Positions 1 through 8,550 of a stretch of DNA of 64,000 nucleotides are shown here, one piece after another. Origin of the DNA: Hyphomicrobiales bacterium. GTDB lineage: Bacteria > Pseudomonadota > Alphaproteobacteria > Rhizobiales > Rhizobiaceae. The position numbers and the translations under genes are program-made. The stretch spans positions 1 through 64,000 of the forward strand of contig UBMU01000047.1 in NCBI GenBank assembly GCA_900466605.1. Direction: 5' to 3'. Under the pieces are notes generated by a model. The model saw only the letters and a program-made list of their open reading frames with translations, was not told where the DNA came from and did no database searches. Numbering within the stretch: the first letter of the stretch is position 1; every line of letters starts with the position of its first letter.

Positions 1-293
1 CCCGTCACCATCAGGCAAGCAGCGTTCTCCTGCAGGCCGTAGAGGGCGAGCGCGGGCGTTGGCAGGGCGCCGCAGTCGCAAACGGCGAAGCCAAGGTCTA
101 TTAACACATCGGCGCAGTTCGCCGCGATCTCGGGGCTGGAGTCCCTGAAGTCCTGCCCAATCAAGATGACATCACCGAGGCGCGCCGATCCACTGTCGAG
201 CAGATAGCGTCCGAAGGCTGCGGCATAAAGCGCCGAGGCCCGACCCTTGAGGTCGACAGACAGGCCGCGAAGCCCACTGGTTCCGAATTTCAT
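1..293 (-). CDS. Phosphomannomutase/phosphoglucomutase family, N-terminal part (cut by window edge)
   Basis: The reverse strand reads from an ATG at 293 into a protein starting MKFGTSGLRGL, the classic N-terminus of alpha-D-phosphohexomutases, which interconvert hexose-6- and hexose-1-phosphates for sugar-nucleotide synthesis. 97 residues are visible. The frame leaves the window just after MVTG, where family members continue into the Ser-His phosphoserine loop, so the active-site serine lies outside. The gene starts divergently from ung. A phosphomannomutase would supply mannose-1-phosphate for GDP-mannose, which suits the GDP-mannose epimerase at 6.3 kb, but that link is inference and the substrate cannot be told from this fragment. 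Confidence 0.85.
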   Translation of the reverse strand, partial: MKFGTSGLRGLSVDLKGRASALYAAAFGRYLLDSGSARLGDVILIGQDFRDSSPEIAANCADVLIDLGFAVCDCGALPTPALALYGLQENAACLMVT

Positions 294-447
294 TCTGAAT
301 AAGCCCCCGGATACGCTTGAATTCGCCAGCGATTCAATCGCAATCTACCCAGCGTTCGTTAGTATTGAACCCCGACGAACGATAAAATGTCTGCTAATTC
401 CCGACTTGAGGCAAGTTGAAAGCGTACTTAAGCGGAAGAGAACCAGG

Positions 448-1149
448 ATGAATGAACCATCGATCGCACTCGAGGAAAGCTGGAGGGCGTCCCTCGCCAG
501 TGAATTCGCCAGCCCCTACATGCAGCAGCTCAAGACGTTCCTCGTCGCCCGGAAGGACGAAGGTAAACGGATTTTTCCCAAGGGATCCGAATATTTCCGT
601 GCGCTCGACCTGACGCCGCTTGCGGAGGTCAAGGTGGTGATCCTGGGGCAGGATCCCTACCACGGGCTCGGCCAGGCGCACGGGCTTTGCTTCAGCGTTC
701 GCCCCGGCGTTCGAATCCCCCCGTCGCTCGTCAATATCTACAAGGAAATGCAAAACGACCTGGGAATTGCGCCGGCACGGCACGGGTTTCTCGAGCATTG
801 GGCGCGGCAGGGCGTTCTGTTGCTGAACAGTGTGCTGACGGTCGAGGAGGCACAGGCCGCGTCCCATCAGGGCAAAGGTTGGGAGCGCTTTACTGACGCG
901 GTGATTCGCAAGGTCAACGATGAGTGCAGTGCTGTGGTCTTCATGCTCTGGGGCGCTTATGCCCAGCGCAAGGCAGCCTTCGTCGACACGTCGCGCCATC
1001 TCGTGCTGAAGGCGCCGCATCCATCGCCGCTCTCCGCTCACAACGGGTTCTTCGGTTGCGGCCATTTTTCAAAGGCCAACGCCTTTTTGCAGGCCCATGG
1101 CAAGACACCGATCGATTGGCAACTGCCTGCGACTCCGCAGGAGGGTTAG
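448..1149 (+). CDS. ung: Uracil-DNA glycosylase
   Basis: This 233-residue cytoplasmic enzyme removes uracil from DNA and starts base-excision repair. The water-activating motif GQDPYHG lies at about residues 68-74 (Asp69 catalytic) and the second signature HPSPLSAH is near the C-terminus, so it is a family 1 UNG of normal length. The frame is open upstream to 247, but the ATG at 448 is chosen because homology begins there and the upstream part would overlap the divergent mutase gene. It is monocistronic, with about 140 bases before the next gene. Confidence 0.96.
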   Translation: MNEPSIALEESWRASLASEFASPYMQQLKTFLVARKDEGKRIFPKGSEYFRALDLTPLAEVKVVILGQDPYHGLGQAHGLCFSVRPGVRIPPSLVNIYKEMQNDLGIAPARHGFLEHWARQGVLLLNSVLTVEEAQAASHQGKGWERFTDAVIRKVNDECSAVVFMLWGAYAQRKAAFVDTSRHLVLKAPHPSPLSAHNGFFGCGHFSKANAFLQAHGKTPIDWQLPATPQEG

Positions 1150-1288
1150 TCTCTTTTCGAACGAATTCATTTCGTTGTTCACTGAAAGGAGACAATGCGT
1201 TCGGGTCGTCGGGACTATTCCAACCGGCACTCAGGGATCATCTATACCCCATCCAGAGCCCGCAAGCCGGGCAAGAAAGGGGTTTCAA

Positions 1289-2221
1289 ATGCTCGATCAA
1301 ATCAAGGGTCTGCACCACGTCACGTCGATGGCGGAGGATGCGCGCACCAACAATCAATTCTTCACGAATGCGCTCGGTCTGCGCAGAGTCAAGAAGACGG
1401 TGAATTTCGACGCGCCTGACGTCTATCACCTTTACTATGGCGACGAGACCGGCGCGCCTGGCACCATCATGACCTACTTTCCGTTTCCGAAAATGGCGCA
1501 GGGCCGTCCTGGGACGGGTGAAGTCGGCACGACCGTGTTCTCGGTCCCGCAAGGTTCGCTAGGCTTCTGGAGCGACCGCCTGAACAAGCTTCAGGTCACC
1601 GGCTTGAAGGCCGAGGAGACGTTCGGCGAGAAGCGCCTGAATTTTTCAGGTCCTGATGGTGACGGGTTTGCGCTTGTCGAAGTCAAGGAAGACAATCGGC
1701 TGCCCTGGACGCATGGCGGGGTGAGCGAGGATCATGCAATCCGTGGGTTCCATTCGGTTGCCATGCGGCTGCGTGACGACGGTGCTACATCGGAACTGCT
1801 CAAGTTCATGGGCTACGAGGTTCAGGAGGAGCGCGATGGCGTGAAGCGGTTGACCATTCCCGACGGGAACGGTGCACATCTCGTCGATCTCGAAACCATG
1901 CCAAACATCTCGCGTGCCCTGCCGGGTGCAGGCTCCGTGCATCACGTGGCGTTTGCGGTCGAAAATAGAGAAAAGCAGCTCGAAGTGCGCAAGGCACTGA
2001 TGGACACAGGCTACCAGGTTACGCCGGTCATAGATCGCGATTACTTCTGGGCGATCTATTTCCGCACTCCGGGCGGCATTCTGTTTGAGATAGCAACCAA
2101 CGAGCCTGGCTTCAACCGCGACGAGGATACCACGCATCTCGGCGAAGCATTGAAGCTGCCGCAGCAGCACCAGCACTTGCGTGCACTGATCGAGCAGCAT
2201 TTACAGCCGCTTGAAGCCTAA
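1289..2221 (+). CDS. Ring-cleaving dioxygenase, VOC superfamily (MhqO/LinE-like)
   Basis: The 310-residue protein has two vicinal-oxygen-chelate halves. The first starts GLHHVTSMAED near residue 7. The second carries RGFHSVAM, SVHHVAFAV and a terminal GGILFEIATNEPGF. The His and Glu residues in these strands are the expected Fe(II) ligands. Family members cleave hydroquinone or catechol-like rings. The ATG at 1289 follows an AGAAAGGGG ribosome site. The next gene starts 11 bases downstream and encodes an esterase, an arrangement that recalls the Bacillus mhq genes, so a role in detoxifying quinones is inferred. The true substrate is unknown. Confidence 0.85.
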   Translation: MLDQIKGLHHVTSMAEDARTNNQFFTNALGLRRVKKTVNFDAPDVYHLYYGDETGAPGTIMTYFPFPKMAQGRPGTGEVGTTVFSVPQGSLGFWSDRLNKLQVTGLKAEETFGEKRLNFSGPDGDGFALVEVKEDNRLPWTHGGVSEDHAIRGFHSVAMRLRDDGATSELLKFMGYEVQEERDGVKRLTIPDGNGAHLVDLETMPNISRALPGAGSVHHVAFAVENREKQLEVRKALMDTGYQVTPVIDRDYFWAIYFRTPGGILFEIATNEPGFNRDEDTTHLGEALKLPQQHQHLRALIEQHLQPLEA

Positions 2222-2232
2222 GGGGAATCACA

Positions 2233-2841
2233 ATGACCGATCATAACTATGTGCACCGGCTGGCTGCCGGTGCATCCGGAAAGCCCATTCTGTTCGTGCT
2301 GCACGGTACAGGCGGTGACGAGAGCCAGTTCTTCGATTTCGGGCGGCGCCTGCTTCCTGAGGCGACAATTGTCTCGCCGCGTGGCGATATCGCGGAGTTC
2401 GGTGCTGCACGCTTCTTCAAGCGCACCGGCGAAGGCATTTACGATATGGCCGATCTTGCTCGAGCAACGGAGAAGATGGCCGCTTTCGTCACAGCGTTGG
2501 CGACAGAACACGGCGCCACCGATATCCTCGGACTTGGCTTCTCGAACGGCGCAAACATTCTTGCCAACGTGCTGATCGAGAAAGGTCTATTCGACGCTTC
2601 AGTTCTGATGCATCCGCTGATCCCGTTTCAACCGAAGGCAAATCCCGGGTTGAGCGGGCGAAAGATACTGATTACCGCAGGCGAGCGAGACCCGATCAGC
2701 CCCGTGCCGGTGACCAGGGCCTTGGCGGACTACTTCGAAGCCCAGAGCGCGTCTGTCAAAACAGAATGGCATGCAGGTGGGCACGAAATCAGGCAAAGTG
2801 AGATCGATGCCATTCACGGGTTCTTCGACCAGTATCGCTAA
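2233..2841 (+). CDS. Alpha/beta hydrolase, carboxylesterase/phospholipase family (MhqD-like)
   Basis: The 202-residue cytoplasmic protein has the oxyanion sequence LHGTGGDE, the nucleophile elbow LGFSNGA (Ser as nucleophile), an Asp in AGERDPISP and a His in AGGHEI, giving a complete Ser-Asp-His triad. Its length matches the small carboxylesterase family that includes Bacillus MhqD. It starts 11 bases after the dioxygenase behind an AAGGGGA ribosome site, so the two are almost certainly co-transcribed. A 10-bp perfect stem follows the stop. Natural substrate unknown. Confidence 0.85.
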   Translation: MTDHNYVHRLAAGASGKPILFVLHGTGGDESQFFDFGRRLLPEATIVSPRGDIAEFGAARFFKRTGEGIYDMADLARATEKMAAFVTALATEHGATDILGLGFSNGANILANVLIEKGLFDASVLMHPLIPFQPKANPGLSGRKILITAGERDPISPVPVTRALADYFEAQSASVKTEWHAGGHEIRQSEIDAIHGFFDQYR

Positions 2842-2850
2842 CTCAGGCTT

Positions 2851-2875
2851 GTCGGATGGTCCTAGACCATCCGAC
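2851..2875. terminator. Stem-loop after the dioxygenase-esterase pair
   Basis: GTCGGATGGT and ACCATCCGAC form a perfect 10-bp stem with loop CCTAG, nine bases after the esterase stop. There is no T-run, so termination is plausible but not typical of an intrinsic terminator. Confidence 0.5.
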
Positions 2876-2896
2876 GGGCATTATTCGAATGTGGAG

Positions 2897-2922
2897 GGAG
2901 ATAATCCAATAGCATTATCTCC
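2897..2922. promoter_or_regulatory. Inverted repeat upstream of the polysaccharide locus
   Basis: GGAGATAAT (2897-2905) is repeated as its exact complement ATTATCTCC (2914-2922) with 8 bases between, 86 bases before the Wzc-like start. An AT-containing dyad at this distance could be an operator. I do not recognise the motif as that of a known regulator. It could also simply fold as RNA. Confidence 0.4.
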
Positions 2923-3007
2923 GGTTGTGAAGTCTCTCTTTCGTGGTAATTTTTTGCGATAAAACCTGAGCGCGTATCCGGCTGTATAGTTGAGGGTTTG
3001 CATTCGC

Positions 3008-4843
3008 ATGAATGACGTCGCAGACCTTCGAACGCTGATCGGATTAGCCCAACGGCAGGCTCGCACAATATTGATTGTCGGTCTGCCAGTCTTTCTGCTC
3101 AGTGTTGCCGCAATCTTCTCGCTCACCCCTCGCTACACCGCTCAGTCATTGGTTCTTGTCGACACGAGTTCCAAGAACCTCCTCGACCCCGAGACGGCCA
3201 CCACCAGCGGGTTGACTGACAACTCCCGGGTCGAAAGCGAGGTTCGCATCATTCAATCTGATGCGGTGCTGCTCGATGCAATAAGGGATGGCAATCTGCT
3301 TTCGGACCGGGAGTTTGCGCGTAATCGCTTCGATGAGCGGCTACTCTCCATGGCTGGGTTCACTACGGCGACGCCGTTGGGCGACATGGCGTATGGGACA
3401 GTTCTTGCCGCTTTTAAGGATGCCGTTAGGATTCGCCGTGAAGGACTGACCTATCTTATTGGTGTGAACGTGACATCGGAGGACGCAGACAAAGCCGCGC
3501 GCCTCGCAAATCTTGTTACCGCCGTCTACATAAGGAACCAGGTAGAGGCCAAAGTGGCGAATGCAGTCGCGGCCGGTAAGATCCTTGAGCATCAGGTTAC
3601 ATCCGCTAGAGACGAGCTTGCACGGAACGAACGCGATCTCGACCTCTTCGTCACATCCCATGGTGATTTACAAGCTGCAGGATCCCCACCGCAGTTGCGT
3701 CTTGCTGATGCGCAATTTGGCGAAACGGCCTCCGATGCGCATGGGCGAAGCTACGGAAGCGGTATTCCCACGGAAATCCTGACGCAATTCTATGCCCTCC
3801 AGCAGTCAGCACAGGTCGCAAGAACCCAGTACCAGAACCTGCTGACGCGGCTACAAGCTTTCGAAGCGCAAGCCAGTCTGCAGGTCGCCGACAGTCGTGT
3901 GGTGTCCGCAGCACTCGCGCCGATCGATCCGTCCTATCCTAGGAAAGGCGTGGTGCTCGGTATCATGGCTGTCCTGGCCCTGGGCATGGGAATTGGAGGT
4001 GCCTTGCTCCGCGAATTCTTTGTCGGGGGGTTCACGAGCGAGGATCAGGTAAGCGCAGTGTTGAACATCCCACTCGCCTCGGTCACACCCGACCAATCCG
4101 GCAGCGAAGTCGAGAAGCCGCATGGGCGCGGTCTCTCCGACACGATCATGTCGGCTCCACTCTCTATCTTTTCCGAGTCAATACGGCGCATTCGCGTGTC
4201 ACTCGATCAGACGCTGTTGCGAAATGCCGGCTTCCTTGAGCGGGAGGCAGAGGTAGGGGTTGTGGTGATGGTTGCGTCGGCCCTTTCGAGCGAGGGAAAG
4301 TCTACGCTCGCCACCTCGTTGGCACGCACCTATGCCTTGGCCGGAAAGCGAACGCTGCTTATCGATTGCAACCTTCGCAAGCCGAGCATTCATCGGCACG
4401 TCGACCGGGAGCCGACCCCGGCATTCGTCAATCTTTTGCGTGGGGAGCCTGATCCCGGGCTTGCGAACATGGTCGTGATTGACAACGCCACCAACCTCTC
4501 CGTGATCCTTGGAGCGCGGCCTGCGGAGTTTCCGACGGATGACCTGGTTATGGGCCCCCGTGTAAAGAAGCTTCTCGAGCGCGCACGCCTGCACTTTGAC
4601 TACATTGTCATCGACACTCCTCCAGTGGAGGCGGCCGTTGATGCGCTCTATCTTGCTCGCCTATGCGACGCGGTGCTCTTTGTCGTGCAATGGGCGAGTA
4701 CACCGCAAAAGGCAGCACGCAAAGCGGTTGCTGCTTTCAAAAGTCATGCGCGAGACGCCGTGCCGATTATTGCCGTGTTGAACAGACAGGACCAGCGCAA
4801 GTGGTTCTCTATCGTAGGACGCCATTCGCTCTCAAGCGCGTAG
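3008..4843 (+). CDS. Wzc/ExoP-like polysaccharide copolymerase with BY-kinase domain
   Basis: The 611-residue inner-membrane protein has a Wzz-type N-terminus: a transmembrane segment near residues 22-42, a long periplasmic region with coiled coil, and a second transmembrane segment near 316-340. A cytoplasmic ATPase follows, with Walker A SALSSEGKSTLA, Walker A' LLIDCNLRKP and Walker B YIVIDTPP. Such proteins set chain length and couple Wzy polymerisation to export. The C-terminus (HSLSSA) lacks the tyrosine cluster of classical autophosphorylating kinases, and Walker A' has Cys where Ala is common, so kinase activity is uncertain. The ATG at 3008 is preceded by GAGGG. A TTG at 2990 is a less likely start. 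It heads the polysaccharide locus. Confidence 0.85.
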   Translation: MNDVADLRTLIGLAQRQARTILIVGLPVFLLSVAAIFSLTPRYTAQSLVLVDTSSKNLLDPETATTSGLTDNSRVESEVRIIQSDAVLLDAIRDGNLLSDREFARNRFDERLLSMAGFTTATPLGDMAYGTVLAAFKDAVRIRREGLTYLIGVNVTSEDADKAARLANLVTAVYIRNQVEAKVANAVAAGKILEHQVTSARDELARNERDLDLFVTSHGDLQAAGSPPQLRLADAQFGETASDAHGRSYGSGIPTEILTQFYALQQSAQVARTQYQNLLTRLQAFEAQASLQVADSRVVSAALAPIDPSYPRKGVVLGIMAVLALGMGIGGALLREFFVGGFTSEDQVSAVLNIPLASVTPDQSGSEVEKPHGRGLSDTIMSAPLSIFSESIRRIRVSLDQTLLRNAGFLEREAEVGVVVMVASALSSEGKSTLATSLARTYALAGKRTLLIDCNLRKPSIHRHVDREPTPAFVNLLRGEPDPGLANMVVIDNATNLSVILGARPAEFPTDDLVMGPRVKKLLERARLHFDYIVIDTPPVEAAVDALYLARLCDAVLFVVQWASTPQKAARKAVAAFKSHARDAVPIIAVLNRQDQRKWFSIVGRHSLSSA

Positions 4844-4908
4844 GAGGTCGGCTGCCCCTTCATGCAACCCAATGAGAAATAACTGCAAACTACGTCAAAT
4901 GGAGCACC

Positions 4909-4942
4909 TTGACAAAAGGCGTGTTTTCGTAAAGGTTTAATT
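4909..4942 (+). promoter_or_regulatory. Possible promoter before the glycosyltransferase gene
   Basis: A TTGACA hexamer at 4909-4914 sits in the 212-base AT-rich gap between the Wzc-like gene and the glycosyltransferase gene. No good -10 hexamer lies at the ideal 17-base spacing; TTAATT at 4937 is too far away. The gap suggests that the five downstream genes may have their own promoter, but the exact site is a guess. Confidence 0.2.
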
Positions 4943-5055
4943 AATTCATAAATACAACCAATGATCTATTCAGGGCTGCGGCAGAGCGTTTCTGCTGCGT
5001 TGGCTTGCCGTGTATTTGTAGCATCCGTTTTCTTCATTTTGTCTGAGATAAAGAC

Positions 5056-6258
5056 ATGGTCTGCGGGCGACGTATACTTGTTCATGACTATTCCGGGCAT
5101 CCGTTTCAGGTTCAGTTGTCGCGCTGCCTTGCAGAGCGAGGCAATCAGGTTGTGCATGTCCATTCCGAGAGCTTCCAGACGCCGAAGGGCGACCTGACGG
5201 AGCGCTCCGACGATCCCGCAAGCTTCCGGATCGCCGGCGTCCGCCTGGGCGAAGTATTTCAGAAGGACAGTTTTATCAGACGAAGGGCACAAGAGATCGA
5301 AATCGGGCGATTGGTTGGCGCTGAAATCCGGCGGTTTCGGCCCGAGGTCGTTATTTCTTCCAACGCTCCGTTGGACACGCAAGCGGTTATTCTGAAAGCA
5401 GCTCGTGCGATCGGGGCGAAATTCGTCTTCTGGCTCCAGGATATATACAGCGAAGCGATCGCTCGCATTTTGCCGCGTAAACTTCCGATAGTCGGCGGCT
5501 TTGTCGCCAAGCGCTACCATAAGCTCGAATACGATCTTCTAAAGGACAGCGATCCTATCATCGCTGTCACCGAAGACTTCCTGCCAATTCTTCGGCGCAA
5601 CGGCGTCTCATCTCGGCAGGTTTCCGTCATCGAAAATTGGGCGCCTCTCAGCGATCTGATCCGTGTCGAGCACGGTCGCTCGAGGCCGACCGATGGATCA
5701 GTCCGTGCAGTCTATGCGGGAACATTGGGCTACAAGCACAATCCCGATATTCTTCTCTCTGCAGCGAAAGCTCTGCCGGTCACGATCGAGGTGTTCTCTG
5801 AAGGAAGCGTTGCCGATAGCATTGCCCGTCGTGCCGTGGACGAAGGTGTAACCAATCTTGTCGTGCGGCCTTGGGTTTCCTTTCAGGAACTGCCCGGAGT
5901 GCTTGCCGATTCCGATATCCTGATCGTCATGCTTGAAGCGGACGCCGGCATCTTTTCGGTACCATCGAAGGTGCTGACATATCTCTGCTTCGGAAAACCC
6001 GTGCTTGCGGCCGTTCCCAATGGAAATCTCGCGGGAAGGATTCTGGTGCGGGAGCAGGCCGGGCTCGTTTCGGAGCCGGGCAACCATGCAGATTTCGTCA
6101 TCAATCTTCGTCAACTGGCGGAGCGTGCGGACTTGCGCGAGAGGCTTGGCTTGAATGGTCGGGCCTATGCCGAGAGAAACTTCGAGATTGATGCGATCGC
6201 TGATCGATTTGAGAGAGTTCTTAGACGTCTGTTTTTGACGGAGTTGCAGGCAATTTAG
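5056..6258 (+). CDS. GT4-type glycosyltransferase (GT-B fold)
   Basis: The 400-residue cytoplasmic or membrane-associated enzyme starts with a Rossmann half (RRILVHDYSGHPF) and has a C-terminal nucleotide-sugar domain with VYAGTLGYKHN and the acceptor/donor loop GIFSVPSKVLTYLCFGKPV. The position of the usual E-x7-E is partly altered (SVPSKVLTY), as in several WcaI/WbuB-like transferases. It should add one sugar to a lipid-linked repeat unit. It is followed 16 bases later by the GDP-mannose epimerase gene, so its donor may be the product of that enzyme, which is inference. The ATG start at 5056 has only a weak ribosome site. Confidence 0.85.
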   Translation: MVCGRRILVHDYSGHPFQVQLSRCLAERGNQVVHVHSESFQTPKGDLTERSDDPASFRIAGVRLGEVFQKDSFIRRRAQEIEIGRLVGAEIRRFRPEVVISSNAPLDTQAVILKAARAIGAKFVFWLQDIYSEAIARILPRKLPIVGGFVAKRYHKLEYDLLKDSDPIIAVTEDFLPILRRNGVSSRQVSVIENWAPLSDLIRVEHGRSRPTDGSVRAVYAGTLGYKHNPDILLSAAKALPVTIEVFSEGSVADSIARRAVDEGVTNLVVRPWVSFQELPGVLADSDILIVMLEADAGIFSVPSKVLTYLCFGKPVLAAVPNGNLAGRILVREQAGLVSEPGNHADFVINLRQLAERADLRERLGLNGRAYAERNFEIDAIADRFERVLRRLFLTELQAI

Positions 6259-6274
6259 CGCTGGGGGGCGTAAG

Positions 6275-7249
6275 GTGCTGGGGAAAACTGCTCTTGTCTG
6301 TGGTGCCGGAGGCTTCATCGGCAGCCACCTTGTTCGAAGGTTGAAGCAAGAGGGGTTCTGGGTTCGCGGCGTCGACATCAAGTTTCCGGAGTATGAAGCG
6401 ACGGCGGCCGACGAGTTCATTGCGGGTGACCTTCGTCGTCAAGACTTCTGCCAGCAGGTGATCGATGGTCGCTTCGACGAAGTGTACCAGCTTGCGGCCG
6501 ATATGGGTGGGGCAGGCTACATCTTCACCGGCGAACACGACGCCGACATCATCCACAATTCCGCGAGCATCAATCTCAACGTCGCCGAACTTTGCCGCTG
6601 CCGGCGCATGGAGCGTGTTTTCTACTCGTCTTCGGCCTGCATCTACCCCGCCCACAATCAGGAAGACCCCGATAATCCCAACTGTGCGGAGTGGTCTGCC
6701 TACCCGGCAGCGCCTGACAGCGACTATGGATGGGAGAAACTCATCTCCGAGCGGCTCTTCCTTGCCTACAACCGTAACCACGGAATGAAGAACCGGATTG
6801 CCCGATACCACAATATCTTCGGTCCCTCAGGCACCTGGCAAGGCGGTAAGGAAAAGGCGCCAGCCGCAATCTGCCGGAAGGTTGCGCTCGCCTCCAGCGG
6901 CGACGAGATCGAGATATGGGGCGACGGTGAGCAGACACGGTCGTTCCTCTACATAGACGAGTGCCTGGAGGGCACCACCCGCCTTATGCGCTCCGATTTC
7001 GAGGGGCCGGTCAATATCGGTTCGGACGAAATGGTCACCATCAACCAGCTTGTCGACATGGTTTGCACCATTGCAGGCAAGCGGCTCCACAAACGTCACA
7101 TCCGGGGTCCGCTGGGTGTTCGCGGCCGAAACTCCGACAACCGATTGATCGAGCAGAAACTGGGCTGGCGGCCGGCGCAGAGCCTGATTGTCGGTCTGGA
7201 AAGGACCTATGCCTGGATCGAAGGCCAGCTGGTGCGGACAGCTGCATGA
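6275..7249 (+). CDS. GDP-mannose 3',5'-epimerase-like SDR enzyme
   Basis: This 324-residue extended SDR protein begins with the NAD-binding GAGGFIGSHL. It carries the hallmarks of GDP-mannose 3,5-epimerases: AADMGGAGYI, SSACIYP (Cys122), YGWEK (Tyr151/Lys155), RYHNIFGPSGTWQGGKEKAP with a second Lys at about 194, then FLYIDECLEG. Cys and Lys at these places are the acid/base pair in the plant enzyme, which converts GDP-D-mannose to GDP-L-galactose or GDP-L-gulose. The start is GTG at 6275, behind an AAG and 16 bases after the glycosyltransferase stop. The stop overlaps the flippase start by ATGA. A plain GDP- or UDP-sugar epimerase is the alternative, but the Cys/Lys motifs argue for this class. 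Confidence 0.82.
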   Translation: MLGKTALVCGAGGFIGSHLVRRLKQEGFWVRGVDIKFPEYEATAADEFIAGDLRRQDFCQQVIDGRFDEVYQLAADMGGAGYIFTGEHDADIIHNSASINLNVAELCRCRRMERVFYSSSACIYPAHNQEDPDNPNCAEWSAYPAAPDSDYGWEKLISERLFLAYNRNHGMKNRIARYHNIFGPSGTWQGGKEKAPAAICRKVALASSGDEIEIWGDGEQTRSFLYIDECLEGTTRLMRSDFEGPVNIGSDEMVTINQLVDMVCTIAGKRLHKRHIRGPLGVRGRNSDNRLIEQKLGWRPAQSLIVGLERTYAWIEGQLVRTAA

Positions 7250-8550
7250 CGTCTGTGAATGCTGATCAGCCGATGACAATGGAAATAGGTATGTCGCGGC
7301 AGGCGCCCGGCAACGCAGGTCTTTTGATCATCAGCTTCGGCTTGGGGCAGGGATCGATCTTTCTTGCGCAAACCTGGTTGGTCAATCGCGGTGAACTCGA
7401 ATTGCTGGCCCGGTTCGGGACGTGCTTTTCCTTCGCCATTCTAGCGTTTATGTTCATCGATTGGGGAGCCGTAACGTCAGTCGCTCGCAGGGTCTCGGTT
7501 GCTTATGACAAAGGCGACACCACCGAAATCCGATGCTGTTTCTGGTCCGCAGGCATTGTTCGGCTGGGTGTGGCGATCACGATCGCATCAGTTGCTTCGT
7601 GTTATGCCCTATGGACTAGGGATGGCTTCACCAACGCATACATAATTGCTGCTGCTCCGGCCCTTGTTTTCTGGGCTTTCAACGCCACCGGCATCCTCGA
7701 CGGATTGAAGCTGAGCGGATTGAGCGGCCTGACGGGAATAGTCACCTACCTTTGCTCGGCCGCAATCCTGCTGCCGGCGAGCAGGCTTACGCCCGACGGA
7801 GCCGGCTTGGCGCTCGGGGCGGCACTATCGGTGGGGTGCGGGCTCAGCGTGACGTTGCAGTTGCTGGTTCTGCGCAAATTCGGCCTTTCGTTCGTGCGGA
7901 TCTCGATCAGCCGGGAACGTTGCAAGGAGCTGGCTCGCGAGGGAGCGTCTGTCTTGCTTACGGTTTTGCCCGGTCAGCTGTCGTTTCGATTTCAGATCGT
8001 TATCTGCTCGCTGTTTCTCGGTCAGGGGGCAACGGCGATCTTTCTCTACGGTCGTCAGATTGCTGCGGCCGGCTCGCAGATGCTGGAGTTTGTCCGTCGG
8101 GCGCATTTTCCGCTGCTTGTACAAAGTTTAGCCTCTAGCGCTACGCCTGGCTGGACTGCGTTCCGAACGCAGCGTCTGGCGACGTGGCTCGCGATATCCG
8201 TTTCATTGGGCCTCCTGATAGCGGGCCTGGTGACCTCCGAGCTGACGCATGGCGCGATGGCCGCGGCGGCGGATGTTGTTTGTCTTTTCGCTTTTGGGGT
8301 GCTGACTGGGGCATTGTCCGCGACGCTTTCGCAGGCCGCGCAGGCGCTGGCGTGCTACAGCGCTGTCGCCGTGTCGGCCAATTGTGCGATGCTGATTTGT
8401 TTTGCGGCAAGTATGGCACTTGGCCTTTGGCTTGGTTTCACCGGCCTTGCGCTGGCCGAGGTGATCTCGCATGCCGTGCTCGGACTATGCCTTTGGCAAC
8501 AACTTTTCCGCCAATCGACTCTCCACCAGGCATCGGGAGGGGTGCGATGA
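7246..8550 (+). CDS. Wzx-like polysaccharide flippase (MOP superfamily)
   Basis: The protein of about 434 residues is almost entirely hydrophobic, with some 12 predicted transmembrane helices, beginning GLLIISFGLGQGSIFLAQ. That topology and its place between a sugar epimerase and a polymerase identify a lipid-linked oligosaccharide flippase of the Wzx type. Sequence conservation in this family is low, so the call leans on topology and context. Its ATG overlaps the previous stop (ATGA at 7246) and its own stop overlaps the next start (ATGA at 8547), which shows translational coupling. An internal ATG at 7276 is an alternative start. Confidence 0.75.
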   Translation: MTSVNADQPMTMEIGMSRQAPGNAGLLIISFGLGQGSIFLAQTWLVNRGELELLARFGTCFSFAILAFMFIDWGAVTSVARRVSVAYDKGDTTEIRCCFWSAGIVRLGVAITIASVASCYALWTRDGFTNAYIIAAAPALVFWAFNATGILDGLKLSGLSGLTGIVTYLCSAAILLPASRLTPDGAGLALGAALSVGCGLSVTLQLLVLRKFGLSFVRISISRERCKELAREGASVLLTVLPGQLSFRFQIVICSLFLGQGATAIFLYGRQIAAAGSQMLEFVRRAHFPLLVQSLASSATPGWTAFRTQRLATWLAISVSLGLLIAGLVTSELTHGAMAAAADVVCLFAFGVLTGALSATLSQAAQALACYSAVAVSANCAMLICFAASMALGLWLGFTGLALAEVISHAVLGLCLWQQLFRQSTLHQASGGVR

